Source: Domibacillus iocasae (GTDB lineage: Bacteria; Bacillota; Bacilli; Bacillales; Domibacillaceae). From it: a DNA stretch of 64,000 nucleotides. The notes under the pieces were generated by a model, which saw only the letters and a program-made list of their open reading frames with translations, was not told the origin of the DNA and ran no database searches. Made by a program: the position numbers and the translations under genes. The stretch's first letter is position 1; the number at the start of each line of letters is the position of its first letter. The DNA lies in assembly GCF_001750285.1 (NCBI RefSeq), contig NZ_MAMP01000012.1, forward strand, positions 62,001 to 126,000, given 5' to 3'. This document shows, one piece after another, positions 1 through 7,514 of this stretch.

Positions 1-69
1 AGCCCCACGATAGCGGAGCTCCATTCGTATTTTGCTTTAAAAAAGATGTGCAGGCCTGTTTATCAAATT

Positions 70-291
70 TTATCCTTTTGGTGGATAGGGGTCGTTTCCA
101 TAGCTGTCCTTTCCCCGAATCTGTCCATCTCGTCCATGTATAATCACTTCTGATTGCTGATTCTTTGCAAGCTCTTTTGCAAAGTCCTGAGCCTCTTTTT
201 GTGTCTCGAATAGCTTGGTTGCCTTGGAATTACCGGTTCCTTTTACTTGCCATCCTTGTTCATGTTTTGAAACATGCTGGTCTTTGCCCAT
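70..291 (-). CDS. DUF2188-family small protein
   Basis: A 73-aa hydrophilic, Lys/Gln-rich protein resembling the DUF2188 family: a short beta-alpha-beta unit with a W-x-V-K start, an alpha helix (KLFETQKEAQDFAKELAKN) and a VIIHGRDGQIR strand. Function is unknown; it is probably cytoplasmic. The start at 291 is preferred over the upstream ATG at 300 because AAGGAG (306-301) sits 9 nt from 291 but directly abuts 300. It is monocistronic in this window. Confidence 0.75.
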   Translation of the reverse strand: MGKDQHVSKHEQGWQVKGTGNSKATKLFETQKEAQDFAKELAKNQQSEVIIHGRDGQIRGKDSYGNDPYPPKG

Positions 292-490
292 AACATTCAT
301 CTCCTTGCTTACAACAGTACTTTTTGCTTCAATACCAGCTCATTAGAAAGAAAAACATGTAATTGGGGAAGGACGAGACGAACATATGGCTGGCTTTAGC
401 AGTGTTCGAATAAATATATCAGAAGTCTATTACAGCAATTCTTTACATACATTCAAATAATAAAAATAAAAAAGTGTTAGAAGCAATATC

Positions 491-649
491 TTAATTTTTT
501 CTTTTCATTCTCACATAACGATTTTTTGAAGAGCCATCATCGGATTCCGAAAACAATTTAGGTTTTCTCGATATAAAGACCAGGGAGCCAATGAAACAGA
601 CCATTAAAAAACCAGCCAAAAACCAGCCAAATAGTTCAATTGGCGCCAT
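491..649 (-). CDS. 52-aa single-pass membrane protein, unknown
   Basis: A short reading frame of 52 residues with a good AAGGAGG ribosome binding site (rev. 661-667) 11 nt before the ATG. It begins MAPIELFGWFLAGFLMVCF, giving one transmembrane segment (about residues 5-26), and ends in a polar, basic tail (RYVRMKRKN). The likely topology is N-out with a positively charged cytoplasmic tail. No family is recognised. Confidence 0.6.
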   Translation of the reverse strand: MAPIELFGWFLAGFLMVCFIGSLVFISRKPKLFSESDDGSSKNRYVRMKRKN

Positions 650-768
650 GTTGCAGAAAACCTCCTTAATTGTGGGATTTTAATTATAAATATACCCACT
701 TTAAAGGAAAAAAAACATTATTTTCTTATTTCTGAGACGAAAGAAAAAATGAAAAGGAGGAAGTCATA

Positions 769-1071
769 ATGGAAATGGGAGAGTGGAGAACAATCAAAAT
801 CGGCGATGTGACAGCCATTGGATATATAAGCAACATTCAAAGTTATAGCTGGCATGAAGAATGCATCGAGTTTACAAAAGTGGGCTGGATAATTGGCGAT
901 ACAATTGAATGGCGTAAACCGACGCAGGGCATTTATGAAGCAAATCGGCTCAACCCTGCTGCTAAGTTGCTGAATCAATATCAGGATAAAACGACGCTCA
1001 TTGATTTAGCCCTTTTAACAAAGGACAAGCAGTGGTTTGAAGAATTGACAAAGGAAGCGGTTATTTCGTGA
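769..1071 (+). CDS. IDEAL-domain protein
   Basis: A 100-aa protein with a C-terminal IDEAL motif (LIDLALLTKDKQWFEELTK, about residues 76-94). This short domain is found in Bacillus regulatory proteins such as ComK-related and YpiB-like factors. The N-terminal about 60 residues form a beta-rich module starting GEWRTIKIGD. The start ATG has AAGGAGG 8 nt upstream. It is a clear paralogue of the IDEAL gene split by the mobile element at 7398-13930: both have a G-[ED]-W start, a similar length and the same C-terminal motif. Its exact partner is unknown. Confidence 0.7.
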   Translation: MEMGEWRTIKIGDVTAIGYISNIQSYSWHEECIEFTKVGWIIGDTIEWRKPTQGIYEANRLNPAAKLLNQYQDKTTLIDLALLTKDKQWFEELTKEAVIS

Positions 1072-1127
1072 AACAGCTGGCAAGTCGTTCAACAAAAAGA
1101 ATGACCACTGTGTCCTTTCAAGACGAA

Positions 1128-1152
1128 AAAAAAGCCGGGGATTCCCCGGTAT
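1128..1152 (-). terminator. minus-strand hairpin terminator
   Basis: CCGGGGATTCCCCGG hairpin flanked on its left by a run of A, so the minus-strand transcript would end in a run of U. No convincing minus-strand gene was found just to its right, so its client is unclear. Confidence 0.45.
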
Positions 1153-1371
1153 ACAAAGACTGGCTGAAATAGGAGTAGAAGGGATGAAGATCCCGACGTC
1201 TATATCATGCCTATTCCAGAAAAAAATATACAAAAAAGTCAAAAAAATGTCCCTGGCCGCTAACATTATCCCTCGCTAATATTACTTTCATCTATCAGTA
1301 GGGGAAACAGAGGTCAAATAAAGAGGGAATTGTCTCTTTTAGTCGAATGTAAGGAATAAGGAGATGATGTA

Positions 1372-1554
1372 ATGAAAATTAAAGTGAGTTACTCTCGCTT
1401 GGACTTTAATGGGATGCCAGAAGGCGGGCAACGTTATGAACAGGTAGAGATCGAGCCGGACTCAGATGATGGTGTGAGTATGCTGGTTAAAGAAGCGTTA
1501 AGCAAAAAATTGAACGTAAGTAAAGATAAATTAAAAGTGATAAGTATGTCGTGA
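1372..1554 (+). CDS. conserved-looking 60-aa protein, unknown
   Basis: A 60-aa acidic/basic protein starting MKIKVSYSRLDFNGMPEGG and ending in an amphipathic Lys-rich stretch. AAGGAG lies 8 nt before the ATG, supporting translation. A weak stem-loop with a U run follows at 1577-1602. I do not recognise a family. The strand-rich N-terminus and short helix suggest a small globular protein. Confidence 0.55.
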   Translation: MKIKVSYSRLDFNGMPEGGQRYEQVEIEPDSDDGVSMLVKEALSKKLNVSKDKLKVISMS

Positions 1555-1576
1555 ATGTAAACCTTGATTTTTAAAA

Positions 1577-1602
1577 GCGCCAACTGTGGTGTTTTTTTTT
1601 GA
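1577..1602 (+). terminator. weak terminator
   Basis: CGCCA-ACTG-TGGTG stem (one G-T wobble) followed by nine T; downstream of the 60-aa gene. Confidence 0.45.
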
Positions 1603-1677
1603 AGATAGATAGGTGTGGATAATCGTTCTTTCAAGCGGGCACATTATGGAGTGACCATACAAAGGAGGTAGGTATTT

Positions 1678-1917
1678 ATGTGTAAAAAAATACTTTATTC
1701 AATCTCTGTTCTCACTCTTGCTGTCATGCTGTATGGAATAAGCGCAAGCGCTCAAAGCAGCGGCGCCGATAATCATTCCATTATGGAGATGGCTCAAAAT
1801 AATAATATGACAGACAACGCTGTTAATGCTGATGACGACGAGATGAATTGGGGATGGCTTGGTCTTCTTGGGTTACTCGGTCTTTTCGGATTAAAAAGAC
1901 GGACCGATAGAAAATGA
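1678..1917 (+). CDS. WGxxGxxG-type secreted/anchored small protein
   Basis: A 79-aa protein with an N-terminal signal peptide (residues 1-25, cleavage near SASA-Q), a low-complexity Asn/Asp middle, and a C-terminal W-G-W-L-G-L-L-G-L-L-G tract followed by K-R-R. This is the layout of the WGxxGxxG family, whose Gly-rich hydrophobic tail plus basic residues resembles a sorting/anchor signal. AGGAGG lies upstream of the ATG. A decayed paralogue lies at 49650-49842, sharing the NNNMTDN-like and Asp-rich segments, the GLKRR tail and even the GCATCC-type terminator. Confidence 0.7.
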   Translation: MCKKILYSISVLTLAVMLYGISASAQSSGADNHSIMEMAQNNNMTDNAVNADDDEMNWGWLGLLGLLGLFGLKRRTDRK

Positions 1918-1924
1918 TGATTCA

Positions 1925-1953
1925 GCATCCTTCGGGGTGCTTTTTCTTTGTCG
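1925..1953 (+). terminator. terminator
   Basis: GCATCC-TTCG-GGGTGC stem-loop followed by TTTTTC; ends the WGxxGxxG gene. Confidence 0.75.
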
Positions 1954-2062
1954 GTCGATGAACTTTTAACGAGCTTTCGGCGTTGAGCATAAGCAATACT
2001 ATACGACCTTGCTTGGATACACTATAATAAAAAAAGCTAAAACATAGAAATGGGGCAGAATA

Positions 2063-2692
2063 ATGGTGGATTGGATACGACTGCCGGTCGGGCTGCTTCA
2101 AACGAATGCGTATGTTGTTTATAATAAAAAAGGACGTTGCTTAATCGTTGATCCAGGTGATGAAGAAAAGAAAATTCACCAGTTTGTTCAAAAGAAAAAG
2201 CTGAAGCCGCAGGCGGTTTTATTAACACATGCCCATTTTGATCATATAGGCGCGGTGGACATCCTTCGTGAACAGTATAGCATTCCGGCCTATATCCATC
2301 AAAAGGAAAAAAAGTGGCTGTCAAATCCGCTTTTGAACGGTTCTGAAAAATACGAAGATGTTGAGCCAGTGGTTATAAAGGGTGCGGATCATTTATTTTC
2401 AAAAGAAGAAAAGACGGCTATTGACGGGTTCACCTTTCATGTACTTGAAACGCCGGGTCACTCGCCGGGAAGTGTCAGCTTTTATTTTAAAGAATCAGGT
2501 CTGGTTATAGCCGGGGATACGCTGTTTAAAGGCGGTATCGGCCGAACGGACTTAAAGGGCGGTCAGGAAAAAGAGCTTTTAAAAAGCATTCGTGATAAGT
2601 TATTTTCATTACCAGAAGATACATATGTGCTGCCAGGTCACGATCAAGTCACAACGATTGGACAGGAAATCAAACATAACCCGTTTTTTTAA
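2063..2692 (+). CDS. YqgX-like metallo-beta-lactamase-fold hydrolase
   Basis: A 209-aa MBL-fold protein of the glyoxalase-II-like group. The metal-binding THAHFDHIG motif (about residues 56-64), the PGHSPGS loop, GDTLFKGGIGRTD and the terminal LPGHD are all present, so the binuclear metal site looks intact. Family members hydrolyse thioester or related substrates in the cytoplasm; B. subtilis YqgX is the closest type I recognise, and the exact substrate is not predictable. The 3' end lies just upstream of the RsbR-type gene. Confidence 0.85.
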   Translation: MVDWIRLPVGLLQTNAYVVYNKKGRCLIVDPGDEEKKIHQFVQKKKLKPQAVLLTHAHFDHIGAVDILREQYSIPAYIHQKEKKWLSNPLLNGSEKYEDVEPVVIKGADHLFSKEEKTAIDGFTFHVLETPGHSPGSVSFYFKESGLVIAGDTLFKGGIGRTDLKGGQEKELLKSIRDKLFSLPEDTYVLPGHDQVTTIGQEIKHNPFF

Positions 2693-2738
2693 TAAAAAGC
2701 GGGGTGATACATTTATAAATGGAAAAGGGGCAGGGGAC

Positions 2739-3593
2739 GTGAAGGATGAACTAAAGTTATTGGGTGAGACGATTATGAGAAAAAAACAAGAGATTGCTAA
2801 ATTGGTTCATCAGGAAAGAATGGCTGGAGTGCATATGTCCGAACAAGAAAAACGAGTATTCCAGACGCTTGAACAAAACATTCTAGACATTCGAACTGAG
2901 TTCATTGGACTGCTTGGGGAAGGGATACGTGACTATTCAAATTCTCAAACCTCATTTGAAAAAATAGAGAAATGGGGCAAAGAAACGGGTACTTACTTTT
3001 TTAACCTTGGGACACCTTTGGATGAAGCGCTGAAAGATACAAGTTATTATCGTGCAAATATATGGAAAGCAATGGAGAAAGATACGGTTGCGAAAAGTCT
3101 GTCTGCCGCCTCTGTTTTTAAGCTCGTTTCTATATTTGACCCATTGTTAGATCATGCTGTATACTACTTCAGCTTAACGTACGTTCAATCACATCAGAAG
3201 ACACTTGAAAACGCAAAAAGTGCTTTTCTGGAAGTGTCGGTGCCTGTTGTGCCACTTTTAAAAGGAGTCGGTGTACTGCCATTAATCGGCAATATTGATA
3301 CAGAACGGTCACGCTTATTAATGGAAAAAGCGTTAGAGCAGGCGATAGATTTAAAATTAACGCACCTTATTCTTGATGTTTCAGGCGTGCAAATTATTGA
3401 TACAATGGTGGCGGATCAGCTTTTTAAGGTAATTGACGCGTTATCACTCATTGGAGTGGAAACCATTGTTACCGGCATCCGCCCTGAAGTCGCTCAAACG
3501 ATGACGAGTCTCGGGTTAAATATCGATGGATTAAAGGTAAAAGCAAATTTACATCAGGCATTTCATGATATTCGATTACTGAAAAATAGATAA
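2739..3593 (+). CDS. RsbR-family stressosome protein
   Basis: A 284-aa protein with an alpha-helical N-terminal sensor-like domain (non-haem-globin type in RsbR proteins) and a C-terminal STAS domain (about residues 170-284). Both conserved phospho-acceptor contexts are present: IIDTMVAD (equivalent to RsbRA T171) and RPEVAQT (T205 region). It would co-assemble with RsbS and be phosphorylated by RsbT to control sigma B. The GTG at 2739 is chosen because a purine-rich AAAGGGG lies upstream and the longer frame would overlap the preceding gene by 100 bp. Confidence 0.8.
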   Translation: MKDELKLLGETIMRKKQEIAKLVHQERMAGVHMSEQEKRVFQTLEQNILDIRTEFIGLLGEGIRDYSNSQTSFEKIEKWGKETGTYFFNLGTPLDEALKDTSYYRANIWKAMEKDTVAKSLSAASVFKLVSIFDPLLDHAVYYFSLTYVQSHQKTLENAKSAFLEVSVPVVPLLKGVGVLPLIGNIDTERSRLLMEKALEQAIDLKLTHLILDVSGVQIIDTMVADQLFKVIDALSLIGVETIVTGIRPEVAQTMTSLGLNIDGLKVKANLHQAFHDIRLLKNR

Positions 3594-3607
3594 CTCAGTG
3601 AGAAAAA

Positions 3608-3645
3608 TAAGAAAGGAGCCTAGCACTTAGGCTCCTTTCTTATTT
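3608..3645. terminator. bidirectional terminator
   Basis: AAGGAGCCTA-GCACT-TAGGCTCCTT stem with U runs in both directions. It ends the RsbR gene and the minus-strand tRNA-like gene. Confidence 0.8.
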
Positions 3646-3658
3646 TTTGTCCAGTTAA

Positions 3659-3729
3659 AGGTGGTGCTCGGAATTGAACCGAGGATAAAGGTTTTACAGC
3701 CCAGCGCCTTACCGCTTGGCTATACCACC
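3659..3729 (-). tRNA. degenerate tRNA-like gene (Cys-type body, GUA anticodon)
   Basis: Reading the minus strand gives a full cloverleaf: acceptor GGTGGTA/CACCACC (6 of 7 pairs), D arm GCC/GGC, T arm CTCGG/CCGAG (all paired) with a TTCAATT loop, a 4-nt variable loop and U at position 73. The D arm, variable loop and U73 look like bacterial tRNA-Cys, but the anticodon loop CTGTAAA reads GUA (Tyr) and only two of five anticodon-stem pairs (29:41, 30:40) can form. No CCA is encoded. It is most likely a pseudo-tRNA or a tRNA-like small RNA rather than a housekeeping tRNA. Confidence 0.6.
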
Positions 3730-3816
3730 GTAATGTTTTATAAATCTAGTTTATTCATTAGATAAACCAAATATTCTCCCAGTTTACCATCTTTTTAAAA
3801 TAAGCAGGAGTATACT

Positions 3817-3850
3817 GAAAAAAACGCCTGCATTATATTAGCGGGCGTTT
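3817..3850 (-). terminator. terminator of the 76-aa gene
   Basis: AACGCCCGC/GCAGGCGTT stem; U-rich tail in the minus direction. Confidence 0.7.
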
Positions 3851-3862
3851 ATATTTTTTATT

Positions 3863-4093
3863 TTAACCGTGCGATGGGTCGTTTTCTCTTTTATGAGCCT
3901 GTTCAATTTGTTTGCTGATCGGCGAATGTTCGATAACGGCTTGTGCTTGCTCTGGCGTCATTCCCCGCACTTTTTGCAGCCAATTGGCCATGTGCTGCTT
4001 TTCATCTTCAAATTCATCAAGCTCAAGCCGTCTTGTTCTTTCTTCTGTTGAAATTAAGTAGTCTTCGTAAAGACGCTGATAATCAATATTCAT
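3863..4093 (-). CDS. 76-aa charged helical protein, unknown
   Basis: A hydrophilic all-helical 76-aa protein (RLYEDYLISTEERTRRLELD near the start, a Gln-rich middle, Lys/Asp tail). AAAAGGAG precedes the ATG and a clear terminator follows, so it is a complete transcription unit. I do not recognise the family. It is transcribed divergently from the cotJ operon. Confidence 0.6.
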   Translation of the reverse strand: MNIDYQRLYEDYLISTEERTRRLELDEFEDEKQHMANWLQKVRGMTPEQAQAVIEHSPISKQIEQAHKRENDPSHG

Positions 4094-4183
4094 ATAGAAT
4101 CGCTCCTTTTTGTATGCTGTACCCTTAAAGCAATCAAAGAAAAACCACTTTTCTTTGGTTTTTAAATAGGGTCCCTTCTATAC

Positions 4184-4209
4184 ATATTGAGCAGAAAGGA
4201 ACATACACA
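4184..4209 (+). promoter_or_regulatory. candidate sigma-E promoter of cotJ
   Basis: ATATT (-35) and CATACACA (-10) separated by 13 nt, close to the mother-cell sigma E pattern (ATA...CATACAAT). B. subtilis cotJ is known to be sigma E dependent, which supports the call. Confidence 0.55.
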
Positions 4210-4241
4210 TAGACAATGAACAATGGATAGGGGGAGAAAAT

Positions 4242-4490
4242 GTGAACAGCCAGCCACCACCTTTTACAAATGTAAAGTCATATGTTCCATTCCGTGGCCC
4301 ATGCGACCCATGCCCGCCGATCGGCCGTAAATACTTCAGTACGCCGCCTAGTTTGTATTTAGGATTTCAGCCGCCGGGCCTGCCGCAATTTTCACCTGCA
4401 GATGCACTAAGAAAAGGAACGCTTTGGAAAGTGTTTTATGATTATTATGATAATCCATATCGGAAAGGGGCGGGGAAACCCCGTGGATAA
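4242..4490 (+). CDS. cotJA: spore coat-associated protein CotJA
   Basis: An 82-aa Pro/Tyr/Cys-rich protein with the CotJA hallmarks CDPCPPIG, STPPSLYLGFQPPGLPQ and ALRKGTLW. It is the first gene of a three-gene cotJ operon and is produced in the mother cell. The start is GTG at 4242 behind a GGGGGAG ribosome binding site. Its stop overlaps the GTG start of cotJB, implying translational coupling. Confidence 0.9.
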   Translation: MNSQPPPFTNVKSYVPFRGPCDPCPPIGRKYFSTPPSLYLGFQPPGLPQFSPADALRKGTLWKVFYDYYDNPYRKGAGKPRG

Positions 4491-4746
4491 ACCATATCCG
4501 AACGATTACTATAAGCAGCTGGAAGAAATTCAAGCCGCCGACTTTGTTTTAGTGGAATTAACCTTATATTTAGATACCCATCCAGATGATGGACAGGCTA
4601 TTGGGCAATATAATCAGTTTGCTCAGTATAGCAAGCAGTTGAAACGAGCTTTTGAATCTCAATTTGGCCCATTGCAGCAAGGCAGTTTGAATTCTTCGCC
4701 AAACGTTTGGGAATGGAGCAAATCTCCTTGGCCCTGGCAAATCTAA
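4483..4746 (+). CDS. cotJB: spore coat protein CotJB
   Basis: An 87-aa protein matching CotJB in size and motifs (YYKQLEEIQAADFVLVEL near the start, LDTHPDD, terminal WEWSKSPWPWQ). The GTG start overlaps the end of cotJA by 8 nt and uses AAGGGGCGGGG as ribosome binding site; the longer frame would lie inside cotJA. It is needed with CotJA and CotJC for one layer of coat assembly in B. subtilis. Confidence 0.9.
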   Translation: MDKPYPNDYYKQLEEIQAADFVLVELTLYLDTHPDDGQAIGQYNQFAQYSKQLKRAFESQFGPLQQGSLNSSPNVWEWSKSPWPWQI

Positions 4747-4770
4747 AAAAGTTGAAAAGGTGGAAATGGA

Positions 4771-5340
4771 ATGTGGACGTATGAGAAAAAACTGCAATAC
4801 CCGGTAAAAGTGAGTACGTGCAATCCCACACTGGCGAAATATTTAATGGAACAGTATGGGGGAGCGGATGGGGAACTGGCAGCCGCGCTTCGTTATATGA
4901 ATCAGCGCTATACCATTCCCGATAAGGTGATTGGGGTTCTTAATGACATAGCGACGGAAGAGTTTGCCCATTTGGAAATGATTGCAACAATGATTTATAA
5001 GCTGACAAAAGATGCAACGCCGCAGCAGCTTCGTGACGCGGGTTTGGCTGAGCATTATGTCAGCCATGACAGTGCCCTTTTTTACAACAATGCAGCAGGC
5101 GTACCGTTCACCGCCGCTTATATTCAGGCAAAAGGAGATCCGATCGCTGATTTGTATGAAGATATCGCCGCAGAAGAAAAAGCGAGAGCGACCTATCAAT
5201 GGCTTATCGACGTTTCTGACGATCCAGACTTAAATGACTCCCTTCGCTTTTTGAGAGAGCGGGAAGTTGTTCATTCCCAGCGCTTTCGGGAAGCCGTAGA
5301 GATATTGAAAGACGAGCGAGACCAGAAAAAAGTATTTTAA
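4771..5340 (+). CDS. cotJC: spore coat manganese-catalase-like protein CotJC
   Basis: A 189-aa ferritin-like four-helix protein of the manganese catalase family. EEFAHLEM (about residues 52-59) and AAEEKARATYQ plus REVVHSQRF supply the Glu/His metal ligands expected for a dimanganese site. It is the last gene of the cotJ operon, starts 25 nt after cotJB with an AAGGTGG ribosome binding site, and is followed by a strong terminator. It is likely incorporated in the spore coat. Confidence 0.92.
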   Translation: MWTYEKKLQYPVKVSTCNPTLAKYLMEQYGGADGELAAALRYMNQRYTIPDKVIGVLNDIATEEFAHLEMIATMIYKLTKDATPQQLRDAGLAEHYVSHDSALFYNNAAGVPFTAAYIQAKGDPIADLYEDIAAEEKARATYQWLIDVSDDPDLNDSLRFLREREVVHSQRFREAVEILKDERDQKKVF

Positions 5341-5346
5341 TGAACA

Positions 5347-5385
5347 AAGACCAGAGCGCTTGAGCGGCTCTGGTTTTATTTTGTG
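5347..5385 (+). terminator. cotJ operon terminator
   Basis: CCAGAGC...GCTCTGG stem followed by TTTTATTTT. Confidence 0.8.
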
Positions 5386-5392
5386 AAAAAAG

Positions 5393-5494
5393 TTAAATGA
5401 ACGACGTCCCGATGATGACCAGGAGAATAAACAAAACGACAACGAGTACAGATCCAGATCCGTATCCCCCGCCGGTTTCTTCTTTACAACTCAC
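5393..5494 (-). CDS. YjcZ-family sporulation peptide
   Basis: A 33-aa peptide: a short polar start (VSCKEETGGGYGSGS) then one hydrophobic helix ([14 protein letters not shown]) and TSFI. This is the pattern of the YjcZ sporulation peptides; the intact paralogue at 49434-49538 shares GGYGSGF and VVVLFILL. The start is GTG with a weak AAGTGG site, so expression may be poor. The peptide ends FI rather than the usual YVGGY. Confidence 0.7.
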   Translation of the reverse strand: MSCKEETGGGYGSGSVLVVVLFILLVIIGTSFI

Positions 5495-5640
5495 TTTTTC
5501 CACTTCTTACACGTCAGTGTATGCCAAAAGAAAATGCTTCTTGGACTAATTGGCAAGAAAAGCGAAGTGCCTTCAATAACGACTTAGAAAACAAAGCATA
5601 TTGTATAAATGACGGGGTTGTTTTTAGAGGAGGATGGGAA

Positions 5641-6231
5641 GTGAAGACAAAAAAGTTTCAAGGAATCGTCCAGGTTCAGTATGAACAAGCGAGACAAAGT
5701 ATTCAAACCGGCGACCTTTTGTTTTGCAGCGGAACGTATTTAATTAGCGAGCTTATTAAAAAAGCCTCTAATTCTTTTATGAGCCATGTCGCTTTTTTGT
5801 TTGAATGGAACGGCCGGGTTCTCGTATTTGAAAGTGTGGAGAGCGCCGGCGTTCGTATTATCCCGCTATCGCATTACGTGACGAACTATAATAATACAGG
5901 AAGAAAGTATAAAGGTGCGCTTTATTTGGCACGTCATGAAACATTAATTGATTCTTCTTTTGACAGGACTCTTTTACAAAATATGATCGGAAAAGCTATT
6001 GGCTCTCTTAACCGAAACTACGATCAAACAGAGTTGATCCGGATTTTAACAAGAATCAGCCTTGGGGTTGGCCGGCATAAAGAAAATGAAGCGTATATTT
6101 GTTCAGAATTTGTTGACCAATGTTTTAGGCAAATTGGCATTCGATTTCCTCGTACTGAAGCGGGGTTTGTCTATCCAGAACATATCGCCGCAGACCCACA
6201 CGTTTATCCGATGTTTGAAATCGTCCCATGA
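5641..6231 (+). CDS. YiiX-like permuted papain-fold (C92) hydrolase
   Basis: A 196-aa protein of the circularly permuted NlpC/P60-like fold (YaeF/YiiX, C92). GDLLFCSG is followed by the His motif MSHVAFLFEW and, near the C-terminus, the catalytic-type Cys motif EAYICSEFVDQCF. Family members are amidases or related cysteine hydrolases. The GTG at 5641 is selected because AGGAGG lies 8 nt upstream; the frame extends 40 codons further with no ribosome binding site. No signal peptide is visible. Confidence 0.7.
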   Translation: MKTKKFQGIVQVQYEQARQSIQTGDLLFCSGTYLISELIKKASNSFMSHVAFLFEWNGRVLVFESVESAGVRIIPLSHYVTNYNNTGRKYKGALYLARHETLIDSSFDRTLLQNMIGKAIGSLNRNYDQTELIRILTRISLGVGRHKENEAYICSEFVDQCFRQIGIRFPRTEAGFVYPEHIAADPHVYPMFEIVP

Positions 6232-6417
6232 TGTTCAGTTGAAAGCAAAAAAGCAATTGTCAGCACACTCGCCCCATAAACACATAAATACAAAAAATCA
6301 CGCCGCTTTGTTCTAATCAAAAAAATCCGCTCCTTCTTAAAAAAATAAACAAGCAGCATTAGTATAAATCAATTCAGAAATTAAATTCATTGTTAATACA
6401 TTATGTGCAAAATTCAA

Positions 6418-6445
6418 ATATTTTTTTGGAAAACAGGCATATAAT
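6418..6445 (+). promoter_or_regulatory. possible sigma-E-like promoter
   Basis: ATATT, 15 nt, CATATAAT lies 56 nt before the next gene. It is compatible with a mother-cell sigma E promoter, or the TATAAT alone may serve sigma A. Confidence 0.3.
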
Positions 6446-6500
6446 AAAACAAAAACGGGAAAAGAATGAATACTGAAAAGGAAAAAGGAAGTGACCAGTC

Positions 6501-6755
6501 ATGCAAGTGGAAAAGCGGGCATTACACATATTAGCTAAGATGAAAAATGGTATAAAACCAGAGCAGGGCAGTGTGGACCTTGAAGCGTTCGGAGAAGCAC
6601 TGCATTTCCTCGATTCCAACAATCTTGCTACAGGCATTACAGTAAACCGTTCTGGTGAAGGAAAAGAAATCGTTGGATACTCTATTGAAGAAGAATATTC
6701 CGTTACTGTATCCGGCTATGAATTTCTCGAGAAAAATGTTGGACAAGAAGAATAA
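6501..6755 (+). CDS. YjcQ-like winged-helix small protein
   Basis: An 84-aa protein with the YjcQ-like pattern: an N-terminal helix (ILAKMKNGIKPE), a second helix (FGEALHFLDSNNLATGI), a beta-wing (GYSIEEEYSVTVSG) and a final FLEKN. This fold resembles small winged-helix DNA-binding proteins found in Bacillus and its phages. The role is unknown. The ribosome binding site is AAAAGGAAG. It lies 51 nt before the next small gene in the same direction. Confidence 0.5.
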   Translation: MQVEKRALHILAKMKNGIKPEQGSVDLEAFGEALHFLDSNNLATGITVNRSGEGKEIVGYSIEEEYSVTVSGYEFLEKNVGQEE

Positions 6756-6806
6756 ACAAAGAATCAGGCGGCATACTCTTTTACGAACAAATTAGGAGGC
6801 ATTCGG

Positions 6807-7007
6807 ATGAAAAAAGTATTGGTTGAACTATCATTTGATGAAGCGGTACATCCTCATATCGAGTCTACTGTAATAAGCGCACTAAAAGATCTTGGCGTTG
6901 AAGTGAAAATGATGCCAGTGGATGAAAAAGTAAATAAAAATAAACAAGTCCGAGCGCATTCGGACAGCTTGTCGGCCGGGGCAGGTGGAATGGTTTCACC
7001 GGAATAG
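6807..7007 (+). CDS. 66-aa protein, unknown
   Basis: A small protein with a beta-alpha-beta start (KVLVELSFDE, a helix ending ALKDLGVEVKMMPVDEK) and a flexible Ser/Gly tail. AGGAGG lies upstream of the ATG and a terminator follows at 7011-7062. It may be co-transcribed with the YjcQ-like gene. No family is recognised. Confidence 0.55.
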   Translation: MKKVLVELSFDEAVHPHIESTVISALKDLGVEVKMMPVDEKVNKNKQVRAHSDSLSAGAGGMVSPE

Positions 7008-7010
7008 GCA

Positions 7011-7062
7011 AAAAGGTGTTGTCTCCAGTCAGGTATGTTTGATGGAAACAGCACCTTTTTTT
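7011..7062 (+). terminator. terminator
   Basis: AAAGGTG...TCTCCA / TGGAAACA...CACCTTTTTTT stem with a 15-nt loop; ends the 6501-7007 unit. Confidence 0.7.
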
Positions 7063-7169
7063 ATGTGAAAAATCCAGAAAGAAATTTAAATTCAATGCTA
7101 AAAACAAGCGCACACAAGCGGACATATGCATCTAATATAAATAGTAGTGGCGGCGAGGAGGGGGGACAC

Positions 7170-7514
7170 ATGCTCAAACCTGGTGACTGGGTCATGATTG
7201 CGAATGGCCAGGAACGGATTATCGGATTTATCCGCGATTTTTCCAGACTGAGGAATGAAGTTTACATTGTACAGGTCTCTACTTATTTAGACAAACGAAT
7301 AACAGCCATGAAACCGGCGCTTGAAGTTGTTGAAAGCAAAAAAATTATGGCAGTTGGATTAACTCTTGCGAAAGAAGATTGGGATGCAATGATTGATCTC
7401 CCTATGACAGGTAAAAGCATATATCCCCTTGTCAGTCCCGTTATTTTGCACGAACGAACCAAAACTGTTTTGATGTACCCGGCCCATAAGAAGATTCTTC
7501 ATTGGCATCAATGA
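7170..7514 (+). pseudogene. 5' part of IDEAL-domain gene interrupted by the mobile element
   Basis: Starts at ATG 7170 behind GAGGAGGGGG. Codons 1-76 (to GAT at 7395-7397) encode the N-terminal module and the first residues of an IDEAL motif (LAKEDWDAMID). At 7398 the frame enters the element and runs 38 foreign codons to a TGA, overlapping the 3' end of the recombinase gene on the other strand. The missing 20 codons are found at 13931-13993. Joining the two at the shared CT gives a 96-aa protein that aligns throughout with the intact paralogue at 769-1071. Confidence 0.8.
7380..7420. other. attL
   Basis: Chromosomal side GCAATGATTGAT, core CT (7398-7399), element side CCCTATGACAGGT then AAAAGC at 7413-7418. 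Assigned by comparison with attR and by the IDEAL protein frame. Confidence 0.7.

Noticed and set aside
1183-1278. 31-aa basic peptide frame (AGGAG upstream)
   Set aside because: Very short, no resemblance to any family, and neighbouring frames show equal coding signal.
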